DNA of 64,000 nucleotides. Origin: DAOUJI01 sp965197415 (GTDB taxonomy: Bacteria; Chloroflexota; Dehalococcoidia; Lucifugimonadales; JAGWBF01). Location: the NCBI GenBank assembly GCA_965197415.1, contig OZ240207.1:186001-250000 (forward strand), given 5' to 3'. Each line of letters starts with the position of its first letter. Position 1 is the stretch's first letter. A program made the translations under genes and the position numbers. Of the stretch, positions 34,621 through 43,989 are shown one piece after another. The notes below the pieces were generated by a model. That model was not told the DNA's origin. It did no database searches and saw nothing but the letters and a program-made list of their open reading frames with translations.

Positions 34621-36003
34621 ATGCGCATCTCAAGACCCTTTCACGTTCTGGTCCTCATTGCTTCGATTGTCCTTTTGTCCCTGGGACTGACAGGCGCCGT
34701 TTCAGCGCAGTCCAGTGGGCCCGAGGTCCTAGTGATTGACGTGGACGGCGTAATCAACAACGTGGTGGAGCGTTACATTTCCAGGGCCGTGGACCGGGCC
34801 GTCGACCGGAACTCCGAAGCGCTGGTCATCAAGCTGAACACTCCGGGCGGCTTGCTGGACTCCACCGAGGGGATAGTGGAGGAACTGCTCAGCGATAGGG
34901 TTGCCACCGCTGTATATGTCTCTCCCAGGGGCGCCAGCGCAGCCTCTGCGGGGACCTTCATCACGGCGGCGGGTACCTTTGCGGTTATGGCGCCTGCCTC
35001 AAACATAGGAGCGGCGGCCCCGGTGGGCGTGGGAGGCGAAGACCTGCCTGACACCCTCAAGGGCAAGGTGGTCGAACACACGGCGTCGCTGATGAGAGCC
35101 ATAGCCGCTCATAGGGGTCGGAACTCAGAGGCCCTGGTTGACACCGTCGTAAAGGACCCGCCAAGGTCCTATACCAGCGAGGAAGCGGCGGAACTGGGGG
35201 TCGTGGACTTCGTGGCAGGGGACATCCGGGAGCTGTTGGCCCGGATCGACGGCGAAACGGTCACCGTCCAGACGGACACTGGGCCTATCGAAGAGAGGCT
35301 GGACGTTCAGGACGCCGTCCTCGAAGAGTTCAACATGAACTTTGTGGAGCGATTCCTCTACTTCCTGGCTGACCCGAACATATCCTTCATGCTGCTGTCG
35401 CTGGGCGGCCTGGGTCTCGTCATAGAACTGTTCAATCCGGGGATGATTGTCCCCGCGGTGGTTGGAGCAATCCTCCTCCTGCTGGCCTTCGTCAGCCTGG
35501 GGAACCTGCCGGTCAACTGGGCCGCTGTGGGGTTTCTCGGACTGGCGGTTGGGCTGTTCATAGCTGAGGTTTTCGTGGCGGGGTTCGGAATCTTGGGCAT
35601 CGGGTCCATAGTGGCTTTCATATTCGGAGGTCTGTTCCTCTTCGACACTTTCGGCGCCCCGTCGCCGACCACTCCGAATATTCGGGTCAACTATTACCTA
35701 CTGGGGTCCTTTGCCGGGGTCCTCACCCTGCTGGTGTTCTGGTTCCTGAGGACTGTGGTCCAGTCACGAAAGGAGTCCAAGCAGGCGGAGGACGAAATGA
35801 CCCATCTGATCGGGTCCGTCGGCACGGTCACGGCGGACCTGGACCCCAGGGGTTCCGTGCGTATAGAGGAGCGTCTATGGACAGCAATCAGTCGTGGTGG
35901 TACTTTAATCAAAGCGGGTGAACGGATCGTGGTGGTGAGAGCGGAAGGGGTCATTCTAACCGTGATCCGCATCAACGGAGAGCCGCGTCAAGAAGGACCA
36001 TAG
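34621..36003 (+). CDS. NfeD-family membrane-bound ClpP-class serine protease
   Basis: 460 residues: signal peptide (1-30, ending VSAQ), ClpP-like protease domain (GPEVLVIDVDGVINNVVERYI, NTPGGLLDST, and the catalytic-Ser region PRGASAASAGTFI at about 102-113), several membrane helices (about 255-365), and a C-terminal OB-fold NfeD domain (IGSVGTVTADLDPRGSV). Such proteases cut stomatin partners. It is followed 38 bases later by an SPFH gene, the expected partner. Confidence 0.93.
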   Translation: MRISRPFHVLVLIASIVLLSLGLTGAVSAQSSGPEVLVIDVDGVINNVVERYISRAVDRAVDRNSEALVIKLNTPGGLLDSTEGIVEELLSDRVATAVYVSPRGASAASAGTFITAAGTFAVMAPASNIGAAAPVGVGGEDLPDTLKGKVVEHTASLMRAIAAHRGRNSEALVDTVVKDPPRSYTSEEAAELGVVDFVAGDIRELLARIDGETVTVQTDTGPIEERLDVQDAVLEEFNMNFVERFLYFLADPNISFMLLSLGGLGLVIELFNPGMIVPAVVGAILLLLAFVSLGNLPVNWAAVGFLGLAVGLFIAEVFVAGFGILGIGSIVAFIFGGLFLFDTFGAPSPTTPNIRVNYYLLGSFAGVLTLLVFWFLRTVVQSRKESKQAEDEMTHLIGSVGTVTADLDPRGSVRIEERLWTAISRGGTLIKAGERIVVVRAEGVILTVIRINGEPRQEGP

Positions 36004-36041
36004 GTCTCGATGGACTTGGGTCAAACGTTAAGGAGGAAGCC

Positions 36042-36896
36042 ATGGCAATAGGAATCGTGGTAGTAAAACAGTTCGAGAGGCTGGTTGTTCTCCAATGGGG
36101 CAAGCTGCACAAGGTGGCGGGGCCCGGATTTCAGGTGGTCATTCCTCCGATGTACAGCGGCCGTGTAGTGGACACCCGTGAGAGGGTGCGTAGAGTGATG
36201 ACCCAGAAATACATCACCAGCGATAACGTGGTGGTTGACATGGACTTCGTCATCTACTTCGAGGTGCTTAAGGAACAGGCTGAGAAGTCGGTGCTCAACA
36301 TTGAAAACGTGGAGTTTGCCGTGGAAAACCTCGCGGTGGCAACCCTCAGGGCGGTCATCGGCGCGACTTCGTTGGCCGAGGCGTTGGCCGAACGGGAACG
36401 GATAGGGTCATCGTTGCAGGTGCGCTTGGACGAGACCACTGGGCGCTGGGGCGTCAAGGTGAACGGAGTTGAGGTGAACGAAATAGACCCGCCCCCCGGC
36501 GTGAAGGCCGCCATGGAACGGGAGAAGTCGGCTGAAGCGATCAAAACGGCGGACATCACCGAATCAGAGGGAGCGCGTCAGGCTGCGATCAACCGGGCCG
36601 AGGGTGAGAAACAGTCAGCCATTCTGGAAGCTGAGGGCCACCGCCAAGCAGAAATACTTCAGGCTGAAGGAGACCAACAGGCGGCCGTGTTGAGGGCCGA
36701 GGGGTTCAGCACGGCGCTGGACCGCATCTACCAGGTGGCCAACACCGTGGACCCCAAGACCATGAGCCTGCAATATTTCGAAACACTCAAGTCCCTTGGG
36801 TCCAGCCCGTCCACCAAGTTCATCTTCCCCATGGAGTTCACGTCGATGCTCCAGCCCTTCCTGGGGCTGGGCGGGAGCCGGAGCCAAGACGATTAG
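36042..36896 (+). CDS. SPFH/band-7 stomatin-like protein
   Basis: A 284-residue slipin: KQFERLVVLQWGKLHKVAGPGFQVVIP, TSDNVVVDMDFVIYFEV, and a long Ala/Glu coiled-coil (about 165-225, with repeated AEGxxQAxIL units). There is only a short hydrophobic N-terminus. It forms membrane-microdomain oligomers and is the probable substrate of the NfeD protease encoded upstream. TAAGGAGG lies before the ATG. Confidence 0.93.
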   Translation: MAIGIVVVKQFERLVVLQWGKLHKVAGPGFQVVIPPMYSGRVVDTRERVRRVMTQKYITSDNVVVDMDFVIYFEVLKEQAEKSVLNIENVEFAVENLAVATLRAVIGATSLAEALAERERIGSSLQVRLDETTGRWGVKVNGVEVNEIDPPPGVKAAMEREKSAEAIKTADITESEGARQAAINRAEGEKQSAILEAEGHRQAEILQAEGDQQAAVLRAEGFSTALDRIYQVANTVDPKTMSLQYFETLKSLGSSPSTKFIFPMEFTSMLQPFLGLGGSRSQDD

Positions 36897-36907
36897 CCCA
36901 GCACATG

Positions 36908-36946
36908 AAAAAGGGGCGGAAGACGATTGAGTCTCCGCCCCTTTTC
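36908..36946. terminator. Bidirectional terminator between SPFH gene and hpf
   Basis: AAAAGGGGCGGA (36909-36920) and TCCGCCCCTTTT (36934-36945) are perfect complements with an inner GAC/GTC pairing. It serves the convergent genes on both sides. Confidence 0.92.
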
Positions 36947-36964
36947 TACAGCGGTTGGAGCCGG

Positions 36965-37549
36965 CTACAAGGGCTCGGGTTGTATAAGTCCGTAGTCGCC
37001 GTCGGCCCGTCGGTAGACCACGTTGTGCTCTCCCGTTTCAGCATTCAGGAACAGGAAGAATTCGTGGCCCAGCATGTCCATTTGGAAGGCGGCGTCTTCC
37101 ACGGTCATAGGCTTCATCGGGAACCGCTTGGTCTTGACCACCACTCCGCCCGATTCATCAGCTTCGTCGCCCGGAGTTTCGGGGTCCAGGTCCGGCGGCG
37201 CCTCGGCCTGCATCCTACCCACTGACGACCGTTTGGTCTGCTGGCTTCTGTATAAGCGTCCCTTGAGCCGCTCCATCCGCCGGTCCATCACGTCTAGCGC
37301 TTCGTCGACCGCCGCCGTGGCGGTTGCACCCTTCTCTTCGCCCCTTAGCACGGTGCCGTTCACGTCGAGAGTCACCTGAGCGACAATCCTGGCTGCAGGG
37401 TCGCGGCTGTTGTTTCTGGTCAGCTCTACCTCGACGCCCGTGATGGCCGGCAGATGACGGACAAGACGTTCCAGTTTCCTCTCTACGTGTTCCCTTATAC
37501 TTTGTTCAATGGTCAAGTTGCGTCCGGTGATTTTGAAATCCATCGTCAC
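36965..37549 (-). CDS. hpf: Ribosome hibernation promoting factor, long form
   Basis: 194 residues: an N-terminal S30AE domain (MDFKITGRNLTIEQSIREHVERKLERLVRHLP) and a C-terminal dimerisation domain (VVKTKRFPMKPMTVEDAAFQMDMLGHEFFLFLNAETGEHNVVYRRADGDYGLIQP). The long form makes 100S dimers by itself. A charged linker of about 40 residues joins them. Terminated by the hairpin at 36908. Confidence 0.95.
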   Translation of the reverse strand: MTMDFKITGRNLTIEQSIREHVERKLERLVRHLPAITGVEVELTRNNSRDPAARIVAQVTLDVNGTVLRGEEKGATATAAVDEALDVMDRRMERLKGRLYRSQQTKRSSVGRMQAEAPPDLDPETPGDEADESGGVVVKTKRFPMKPMTVEDAAFQMDMLGHEFFLFLNAETGEHNVVYRRADGDYGLIQPEPL

Positions 37550-37589
37550 ACTTCTCTAAATTATTCCAAGGGTTGGGGACAGAGGCTGG

Positions 37590-38270
37590 CTACACTGAGG
37601 GACGTGCCCCGTTCGAGCTTCCAGACTTCACTAGCGTGGGCACTACTATGTGTCCTTCCTCGGGCAGCCCAAGCAGGTCGGTGCGGTCGTCCAGATGCAA
37701 CGAACCGGTATAGGCAGCCAGCAAAGCGTCGCATGCGTTGTGGTCCAAGCCTGCTTCGTACTGCTCCAGGCCGGATATTAGCTTGACGGTGTGTTCTTTG
37801 AGGAACTGGAGGCCCCTGACGCTGTTCTTGGGTGGAATGTTGGCCCCGAGCAGGAGCACCTTGGTGGCATATGGGTACACCTCCACCACGTTGAACCCCT
37901 GGGCGGATAGGTCTTTGTACAGCTCCACCGCCCTGTATATCATGGTCTTGATGATGGAGCGTTTGGTCGTAAAGAAGCAACCTATGTGCATGGCGGCCAG
38001 CTCCTGTTCGGCCGTCCTGCCCTTCAGGTCCAGCTTCTGAATGCAGTCGTGGTCCTCCTCCAGGCAGTCCAGCCCCAAGGGAAGAGTCAACGGAGAGTCG
38101 ATGGCGATGAGCTCGGGCTCTACGCGTTTAACGAAATCAACGATTTCTTCAGTTGTCTTGAAACGGCCCAACTCAGCCAGTTCGGCCCCGCTGTTTATAA
38201 GCGCATATGCGCTGGGCCTTTTGGACGAAGACGTCAGGTCTATACCTAAAGAATAGCCGTGCAACGGCAT
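37590..38270 (-). CDS. DUF429 family protein
   Basis: A 226-residue protein with SLGIDLTSSSKRPSAYALI, AIDSPLTLP and LDHNACDALLAAYTG, giving the Asp/Asp/Asp arrangement of the DUF429 group (predicted RNase H-like fold nucleases). VVEVYPYATKV is another family block. Function is not known. Located 40 bases upstream of hpf, same strand. Confidence 0.78.
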   Translation of the reverse strand: MPLHGYSLGIDLTSSSKRPSAYALINSGAELAELGRFKTTEEIVDFVKRVEPELIAIDSPLTLPLGLDCLEEDHDCIQKLDLKGRTAEQELAAMHIGCFFTTKRSIIKTMIYRAVELYKDLSAQGFNVVEVYPYATKVLLLGANIPPKNSVRGLQFLKEHTVKLISGLEQYEAGLDHNACDALLAAYTGSLHLDDRTDLLGLPEEGHIVVPTLVKSGSSNGARPSV

Positions 38271-38387
38271 CTCACACCTTCTCCGATTCGATTGTGTTTT
38301 ATCGTCTGACCGCCTGCCGCTTTACATAAAACGACCGTTCTCGCCTAGACTCTCCCGTTTCCTGGAAGAGCCCGCTGGAACGGTCCC

Positions 38388-39347
38388 CTAGCGGTCAGAT
38401 GTCAGTCCGGCAATACCGCCGTTAATCAGTTTCTCCGCCGCGGAATAGGGTTCCACTTCTCCCTTCTTCACCCTATCCAACAGCTCGATTAGTCCAGGGT
38501 CGGCGCTCATAAGCCGTTTCATGCGGCGGCTGAACTCCTCCTCAACTGTGGAGAGGAATTCCTGGACGGTCCGGTCTTCCCGTCTCTTGTTCAGCGCTGA
38601 GCTCTCTTCCAGGTGAGTGCGGTGTGTCTTTATCTCGTGGTAGAGGCTATCGATGCCCTTGTTGTTGTGGGCTTCAGTAGAAATCACAGGCGGAGTCCAG
38701 TCCTCCATGGCTGGCGTCATCCTGAGCATGGAATTGATAGCCGCCGCCATTCGCTCAGCCCCCTCCTTGTCCGCCTTGTTGATTACGAAAATGTCTGCTA
38801 TCTCCATCAGCCCTGCCTTCAGGGTCTGAATAACGTCGCCGACTTCGGGCATAAGAACCACAACCACCGTGTCCACCGTCCCCATGATCCCTAACTCTGT
38901 CTGCCCCACACCGACGGTTTCGACAAGGATGATGTCTTTGCCCGCAGCGTCGAGGAGGCGCATGGCGCCCTTCACGACCCTGGGGAGGCCCCCGGAACTC
39001 TCGCGGCTGGCAATGCTCCTAATGAACACGCCAGAGTCGAGATAGTGGCGCTGCATCCTGACCCGGTCTCCCAGGAACGCTCCCCCACTGTAGGGGCTGG
39101 TCGGGTCAACGGCCAGCACGCCGACGGAAAGGCCCTCGGCGCGGACCGCCTGGGACAATCTGTCCACGATGGTGCTCTTTCCCACGCCCGGCGGCCCTGT
39201 GATTCCTATCGAGTAGGCCCTGCCGGTGCGGGGATGTACCTGGGACATTGTCTCGGCTATTCCAGGGCTTCCCCTCTCCAGTTGGGTGATTAGCCTTGAA
39301 AGCGCCCGGTCGTCCCCTTGGAATAATCGTCCGACAATATCATCCAT
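38388..39347 (-). CDS. meaB: Methylmalonyl-CoA mutase-associated GTPase MeaB
   Basis: A 319-residue G3E GTPase with Walker A GPPGVGKSTIVD, VDPTSPYSGGAFLGDRVRM, VETVGVGQTELG, and the base-recognition motif NKADKEG. It protects and reloads B12-dependent acyl-CoA mutases. No mutase gene lies in this window, so its partner must be elsewhere. Confidence 0.94.
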   Translation of the reverse strand: MDDIVGRLFQGDDRALSRLITQLERGSPGIAETMSQVHPRTGRAYSIGITGPPGVGKSTIVDRLSQAVRAEGLSVGVLAVDPTSPYSGGAFLGDRVRMQRHYLDSGVFIRSIASRESSGGLPRVVKGAMRLLDAAGKDIILVETVGVGQTELGIMGTVDTVVVVLMPEVGDVIQTLKAGLMEIADIFVINKADKEGAERMAAAINSMLRMTPAMEDWTPPVISTEAHNNKGIDSLYHEIKTHRTHLEESSALNKRREDRTVQEFLSTVEEEFSRRMKRLMSADPGLIELLDRVKKGEVEPYSAAEKLINGGIAGLTSDR

Positions 39348-39660
39348 AGAAGAGTTTTCTCAGGGACGGGGGCTTAGACATCCCGAATCTAACATCGGCC
39401 CCATGCTCAGTCAAGGAAGTGGCAACCTATGGAAACCGCCGTCCGTCACGCTTCAAAACGAGTGGAAACCGCATTTCCCTCCCTCGTGGTGAAAACCGAT
39501 TCCAACCCTCCCAATCGGCGGGAAATAGCCCGAAACCTTAATCAGCGGGTTAGGACGAATTTCAAAAATTGCTCCGTCTGTTGCCTCTAACGGGCGTGTA
39601 CAGTAAAATCAGGTGCGCCAAAGCCGTCGGTCATTGCGCTACGGCGACAGAGGAGGCTAT
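39348..39660. other. Non-coding spacer with three TGGAAACCG-like repeats
   Basis: A 313-base gap between meaB and the acyl-CoA dehydrogenase operon. TGGAAACCGC occurs at 39430 and 39463 and TGAAAACCG at 39490. The 3' part carries the promoter listed at 39581. No gene is visible. Confidence 0.55.
39581..39609 (+). promoter_or_regulatory. Predicted promoter of the acyl-CoA dehydrogenase operon
   Basis: TTGCCT (39581-39586), 17 bases, TAAAAT (39604-39609), 51 bases before ATG 39661. Confidence 0.55.
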
Positions 39661-40892
39661 ATGGACTTCGAGCCCCGTTACACCCAGGAACAGGAAGGCT
39701 TCAGGAAAGAAGTTGCGGACTGGCTGGTCGGCAACGTACCGAATGACTTGGAATTTCCTCCTGATTCGGCAGACCTGAGTCGCGAGCAATGGTTGAAGCG
39801 AAGAGACATCGGCATGAGGCTGGGCTCCAGGGGTTGGCTCTGGCCCACCATGCCACCGGAGTACGGCGGCGGCGGCCTTGACGTGGACCACGCCGTCATC
39901 CTGGAAGAAGAGCTGGACAAGCATGGGCTAAGCATTCCCCCTTACTACGACTCTGGCGGAAAGATGGGAGGCCCCACTATCCTGATCTGGGGCACGGATG
40001 AGCAAAAACAGCGTCTTCTGCCTCCTATCTTCACTGGGCAGGTCACAAGCTGGCAGCTGCTTACCGAACCCGACGCTGGATCGGACCTTGCGGGTGTCAA
40101 GACCACCGCCATTAGAGACGGCGACGACTACGTGCTGAACGGACAGAAAATATTCGTCGGAAGCGCGTTCCTCCCCGACCAACATTGGACGATAGCGGTC
40201 ACGGGACCCGACCAACCGCGCCACGAGAACCTGGGATGGTTCATGGTTCCTGCGGACAGCCCGGGCATCACCACACAGAAGATGGACTTGCTGATTGCGG
40301 GAGGCGAAAGCGGAGCCGGAGGCGGTCACAAGCAGACGGTGTTCTTCGATAACGTCAGGGTGCCCGGCAACAACCTGGTCGGCGGCGAGAACAATGGCTG
40401 GAAAGTGGCCAACACCCACCTGGAAATCGAGCACGGTGTCGGAGGCCGCATAGGCGGCAACCAGGTCAGGGACCTGCTGTTCGATTACTGCAAGAACACC
40501 CAACGCAACGGCCACACCCTGACCAGGACCCCGAGGTGCGCTCCCTGATGGTGGACGCCTACGTCGACTGGGAGATATTGCGGCTGTTCAACCTGAGGAA
40601 CTACTGGATGCGGCATGCGCGACAGCAGGTAACCTACCACGGCTCCCAGGCTTCCTATTTCCGCAAGATGTCCGGCCTCAGGATAGGCAAAGCCATCCTG
40701 GAGCTGCTTGGTCCCTACGCTCTCACGAACGACGAAGAATGGGGACCGTGCGGAGGGCACATGGAGGCTCACCAGCGGTCCAGCATCGTGGCGGTGCACC
40801 CCGGCGGCACGGCGGACATACAGAAGGTGATTATGGCGAGGCGCATCGGAGTTGGACGGGCCCAGCGAGAGCAGGCCGGCGCCATCAGATAA
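39661..40892 (+). CDS. Acyl-CoA dehydrogenase, frameshifted
   Basis: About 410 residues when the frame is restored. Part 1 (to about 40523) has PEYGGGGLDVDHAVILEEEL, the FAD/substrate block LLTEPDAGSDLAGVKT and DNVRVPGNNLVGGENNGW. It then runs into a stop at 40546-40548. Part 2 (from 40536 in the next frame) continues MVDAYVDWEILRLFNLRNYWM and ends VIMARRIG. One base is missing at ACCAGGACC (expected CTGACC-CAG-GAC). It is followed by a second acyl-CoA dehydrogenase, 38 bases on; such pairs often form heteromeric enzymes. Confidence 0.9.
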
Positions 40893-40930
40893 CCCACGCC
40901 TGGGCGACCAACGAACATCAAGAGGCAGTT

Positions 40931-42064
40931 ATGGATCTTTCCCTTACTGAAAACCAGGAGATGCTCAGGAACTCTGTCAGGGAGTTCATCGAGAACGAGT
41001 TCACCAAGGAAACTCTGGTGGAGATGGGCAAGGAAAACAGGGCGTTTTCCGACGAGGTCTGGCAGAAAGCCAGCGGCCTGGGTTGGCTGGGGATCATCAT
41101 CCCCGATCGGTACGGTGGCGAGGGCCGGGACCTCACCGACGCCGGAGTCCTCTACCAAGAATTGGGCCGCGGGCCCATACCTGGCCCATTCTTCACGTCG
41201 GGAATCCTGGGAGCCTCCATAGTCATGGAAGCCGGCAGGGACGACCAGAAGTCGGAGATGCTCCCAGCCATAGCCAAGGGACGCCAGATTGTGGTCCCTG
41301 CCATCACTGAAGAGCATTACGGCTGGGGGCCTGAAAACGTTCACATGACCGCCGAGAGGAAGAACGGCTCCTACGTCTTGAACGGCTCTAAGTTGTTCGT
41401 GCAGGACGGTTCCGACGCCAGCCACCTGATATGCCCCGTGCGCACCGAAAGCTCGACTAATCCGTCCCAGGGCATCTCGCTTCTGGTAGTGGACAGACAT
41501 TCACCCGGAATATCCGCCAGGTACGTGGACGGCTTCATCACAACGTCGGCGGTGGTAGACTTCGACTCGGTGGAGGTCCCGGAATCCAACCTGCTGGGCG
41601 ACACGCCAGGCCAAGGTTGGGCCGCCTTGTCGCGGGCGGTCCAACGCTCCATACCGGTGCTGTGCGCCTACAAGGTGGGCGGCTGCGAGGCTGTGTTCGA
41701 CATGTCGGTGGAGTACAGCCGGACCCGGCACCAGTTCGGGACTCCCATCGGCCGATTCCAGAGAGTCCAGGACCACATCATCCATCTGGTGAACCACTTG
41801 GACGCGGCGCGGTGGACGACATATGAGGCGCTTTGGAAACTGGACGAGGGACGGGACGCCACAAGCAGCGTACATCTGGCCAAGGCGGTGTCCAGCGAGG
41901 GCTTCTTCCAGGCCTGCAACTACGCCCATGAAGTCCATGCTGGGCTGGGCTCGATGATCGAGTACGGGCTTACCCTCTACACCAAGCTCTCAAGGACCCT
42001 CTACCACTACCTGGGAGACCCCAAGTACCACAAGAAGAAGCTGGCCGACGCCCTGGACCTATAG
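40931..42064 (+). CDS. Acyl-CoA dehydrogenase
   Basis: A 377-residue flavoprotein. It starts MDLSLTENQEMLRNSVREFIENEF and has PDRYGGEGRDLTDAGVLYQELGRGP, VEVPESNLLGDTPGQG and the C-terminal YSRTRHQFGTPIGRFQRVQDHI. The usual catalytic Glu region is not well conserved, as in the non-catalytic partner of heteromeric ACADs. It probably works with the frameshifted gene upstream. ATG 40931 is chosen because family similarity starts there. Confidence 0.92.
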   Translation: MDLSLTENQEMLRNSVREFIENEFTKETLVEMGKENRAFSDEVWQKASGLGWLGIIIPDRYGGEGRDLTDAGVLYQELGRGPIPGPFFTSGILGASIVMEAGRDDQKSEMLPAIAKGRQIVVPAITEEHYGWGPENVHMTAERKNGSYVLNGSKLFVQDGSDASHLICPVRTESSTNPSQGISLLVVDRHSPGISARYVDGFITTSAVVDFDSVEVPESNLLGDTPGQGWAALSRAVQRSIPVLCAYKVGGCEAVFDMSVEYSRTRHQFGTPIGRFQRVQDHIIHLVNHLDAARWTTYEALWKLDEGRDATSSVHLAKAVSSEGFFQACNYAHEVHAGLGSMIEYGLTLYTKLSRTLYHYLGDPKYHKKKLADALDL

Positions 42065-42083
42065 AACGGAACAGCGTCGGGAT

Positions 42084-43190
42084 TCAGCCCAGGGCTTCCA
42101 ACCTGGGAGCGACTTCCTCCTTGAGCAGCTTGAGAGACCGCTGTACCAGCGAGTGGTCGTCTGGGTCATGGGTTATTACCAGAATCTGGCCGAACCCTCC
42201 GACCGCTTCGTAGAGACGTGTGATTTTGTCGGCGCACTCCGCCGGGTCCCCGACAATCCAGTTGTGCTCCATCATGAAGTCCACGTCCACGCTTTCGTCG
42301 GGCATGTCTGGGTCGTCCTTGTGGGCTTCCAACTGGCCGCCGTGCCTGCGGTTCTTCCACTGGTGCTCGTTCCAGGGCCTGCCCAACACTATCCGGGCCT
42401 CTTCCCTGGCCCGCTCGGGGGTGTCGCTTACGTAGACGTCCCTAGCGATGCGCCAGTCCGACCTCCTGGGCGTACGGCCCGACGAGTTGGCTCCGTCCTC
42501 ATAGGCGTCCCAATGCACCCGCAGCTTTTCCGCGTTCAGCGTTGGGCTGCTCATGGGTATCCATCCCCTCGACCCTGCCATGTAAGGCGTGCCGGGGCTT
42601 GGGGAGGTGGCCGCCATACCTATGGGCGGATGGGGCTTCTGATAGGGTTTGTAGTACAGGCGCCGGTTCAGTTCCTCCGGTGCGTCAGGGGAGTGCACAC
42701 TAAAGTGCTTTCCCTCGTAGTGGTACTGGCCGTCCTCTGAGGCCCACAGGCCCAGGACTATCTCGAGGGCTTCCCTGCTGCGTTCCCTCACCGAGTCCAT
42801 GTCCTCGGGGTCCAGACCGTACATCTGCAAGTCCGTGGGGATTGACCTCATGCCCACGCCCCAATAGAGACGCCCCCGGGCCAGATGGTCCAGCATGGCT
42901 ATGCGGTGAGCGGTGTCCACCGGATGATGAAGGGGAAGCAGCGTGACGCCCGTGCCCAGTATGATGTTCTTGGTCCGGGCCAAAGCCTGGGCGATGATGA
43001 GTTCCGGCGCCGGAGCGTTCTCCCACGTCTCGGTCACGTGCTCGCCTATCCAGGCCTCATGGTATCCAAGATCGTCAGCCAGCACGAGCAGTTCCAAGTC
43101 CCTGTCATAGGAGTCGGCGTAAGACCTGTTGGGCGGGTGAAGAGGCATCATGAAAAGGCCGAATTCCATCTCGTTCTCCGTGGTCGGCAT
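42084..43190 (-). CDS. LLM-class flavin-dependent oxidoreductase
   Basis: About 368 residues from ATG 43190 (MPTTENEMEFG; ATG 43169 is also possible). MEFGLFMMPLHPP, DDLGYHEAWIGEHVTETWENAPAPELIIAQALARTKNIILGTGV and GRLYWGVGMRS fit bacterial-luciferase-like FMN monooxygenases. C-terminal NWIVGDPAECADKITRLYEAVGGFGQ is also typical. Likely a monooxygenase in catabolism; the substrate is unknown. Convergent with the acyl-CoA dehydrogenases. Confidence 0.9.
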   Translation of the reverse strand: MPTTENEMEFGLFMMPLHPPNRSYADSYDRDLELLVLADDLGYHEAWIGEHVTETWENAPAPELIIAQALARTKNIILGTGVTLLPLHHPVDTAHRIAMLDHLARGRLYWGVGMRSIPTDLQMYGLDPEDMDSVRERSREALEIVLGLWASEDGQYHYEGKHFSVHSPDAPEELNRRLYYKPYQKPHPPIGMAATSPSPGTPYMAGSRGWIPMSSPTLNAEKLRVHWDAYEDGANSSGRTPRRSDWRIARDVYVSDTPERAREEARIVLGRPWNEHQWKNRRHGGQLEAHKDDPDMPDESVDVDFMMEHNWIVGDPAECADKITRLYEAVGGFGQILVITHDPDDHSLVQRSLKLLKEEVAPRLEALG

Positions 43191-43304
43191 CGAGACTGCG
43201 CCTGGAATTACCGGAAATGCGCGATGCCCGATTTCTAGGAATAGTACGCGTCTCACAGCCGACGGGTCAAGGCGCTCACCTATAGCCGCCGTGTAAGGCA
43301 CAAT

Positions 43305-43332
43305 AAAAGAGGCCCTAGCGCGGGCCTCTTTT
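43305..43332 (-). terminator. Terminator of the A-type Fe-S carrier gene
   Basis: AAAAGAGGCCC (43305-43315) and GGGCCTCTTTT (43322-43332) with a six-base loop. On the minus strand it lies 45-70 bases after the gene stop. Confidence 0.9.
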
Positions 43333-43375
43333 GTTGTTTAACGGATGTGATGCGTTGGAACGGGCTCAGCGCGGG

Positions 43376-43768
43376 CTAGTGGCTTCCACAGCCTCCGCTG
43401 CCGCAGCCACAGCCTCCGCCACCGCCACCGCCCTCTTGGGAACCGCAGCCGCATGAACCGCTGCCGCAGCCGCCTGCGACCTGGAAGTTCGGATTGTTGA
43501 TGACGAAGCCGACCCTGGTAAGGTCTTCAATGTAGTCTATCGTGGCCTCTTCCAGGAAAGGAATGGAGTCGGAGTCCATGAGGAACTGGACGCCGTCCAG
43601 GTCCACTATGGTGTCGTCGTCCTGGGACTCTTCTTCCATAGTCATCATGTACTGGACGCCTCCCTGGGGAGCCGGTATGGCGATGACCCGGAGAGAAGCC
43701 GCGTCTTCTCCCTGCTCACTGATGACTTCCTTGATCTTTTCAAGCGCCGGGGACGTGACCTGAATCAT
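43376..43768 (-). CDS. A-type Fe-S carrier-like protein with Gly/Cys-rich tail
   Basis: 130 residues from ATG 43768. MIQVTSPALEKIKEVI and VDLDGVQFLMDSDSIPFLEEATIDYIEDLTRVGFVINNPN are the HesB/IscA/ErpA fold. The C-terminus has Cys101, Cys106 and Cys108 (CGSGSCGCG) and then a glycine run with Cys120, 122 and 127. The first family cysteine (in GGCSGFQY) is absent: the site reads QGGVQY. So metal binding must differ from classical A-type carriers. Terminator at 43305; the region upstream is noncoding. Confidence 0.85.
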   Translation of the reverse strand: MIQVTSPALEKIKEVISEQGEDAASLRVIAIPAPQGGVQYMMTMEEESQDDDTIVDLDGVQFLMDSDSIPFLEEATIDYIEDLTRVGFVINNPNFQVAGGCGSGSCGCGSQEGGGGGGGCGCGSGGCGSH

Positions 43769-43959
43769 TTTTACCGCTCCTTCTCCGGGGATTCCCATCT
43801 TGCTTGCCCAGCTTAAACAATCGCTCAATGGTCGTCTGAAAGCGTAGCACAACCCGGTTGTAGCAGTCAATTGAACGCACCGGCTCCAAACGAACGGTTG
43901 CGGAAGAGAATTTGGAGCTTTCCAAGCCATTGCCCTACGGTGTTGAGATTCTTGCATCG

Positions 43960-43989
43960 TCATTCCGGCGCAGGCCGGAATCCAGAGGA
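43960..43989. repeat. Widespread palindromic intergenic repeat at the end of thyX
   Basis: ATTCCGGC (43962-43969) and GCCGGAAT (43974-43981), then CCAG. This is the familiar GTCATTCCGGC..GCCGGAATCCAG element. In other frames it reads WIPACAGMT, a well-known spurious peptide. Confidence 0.8.
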
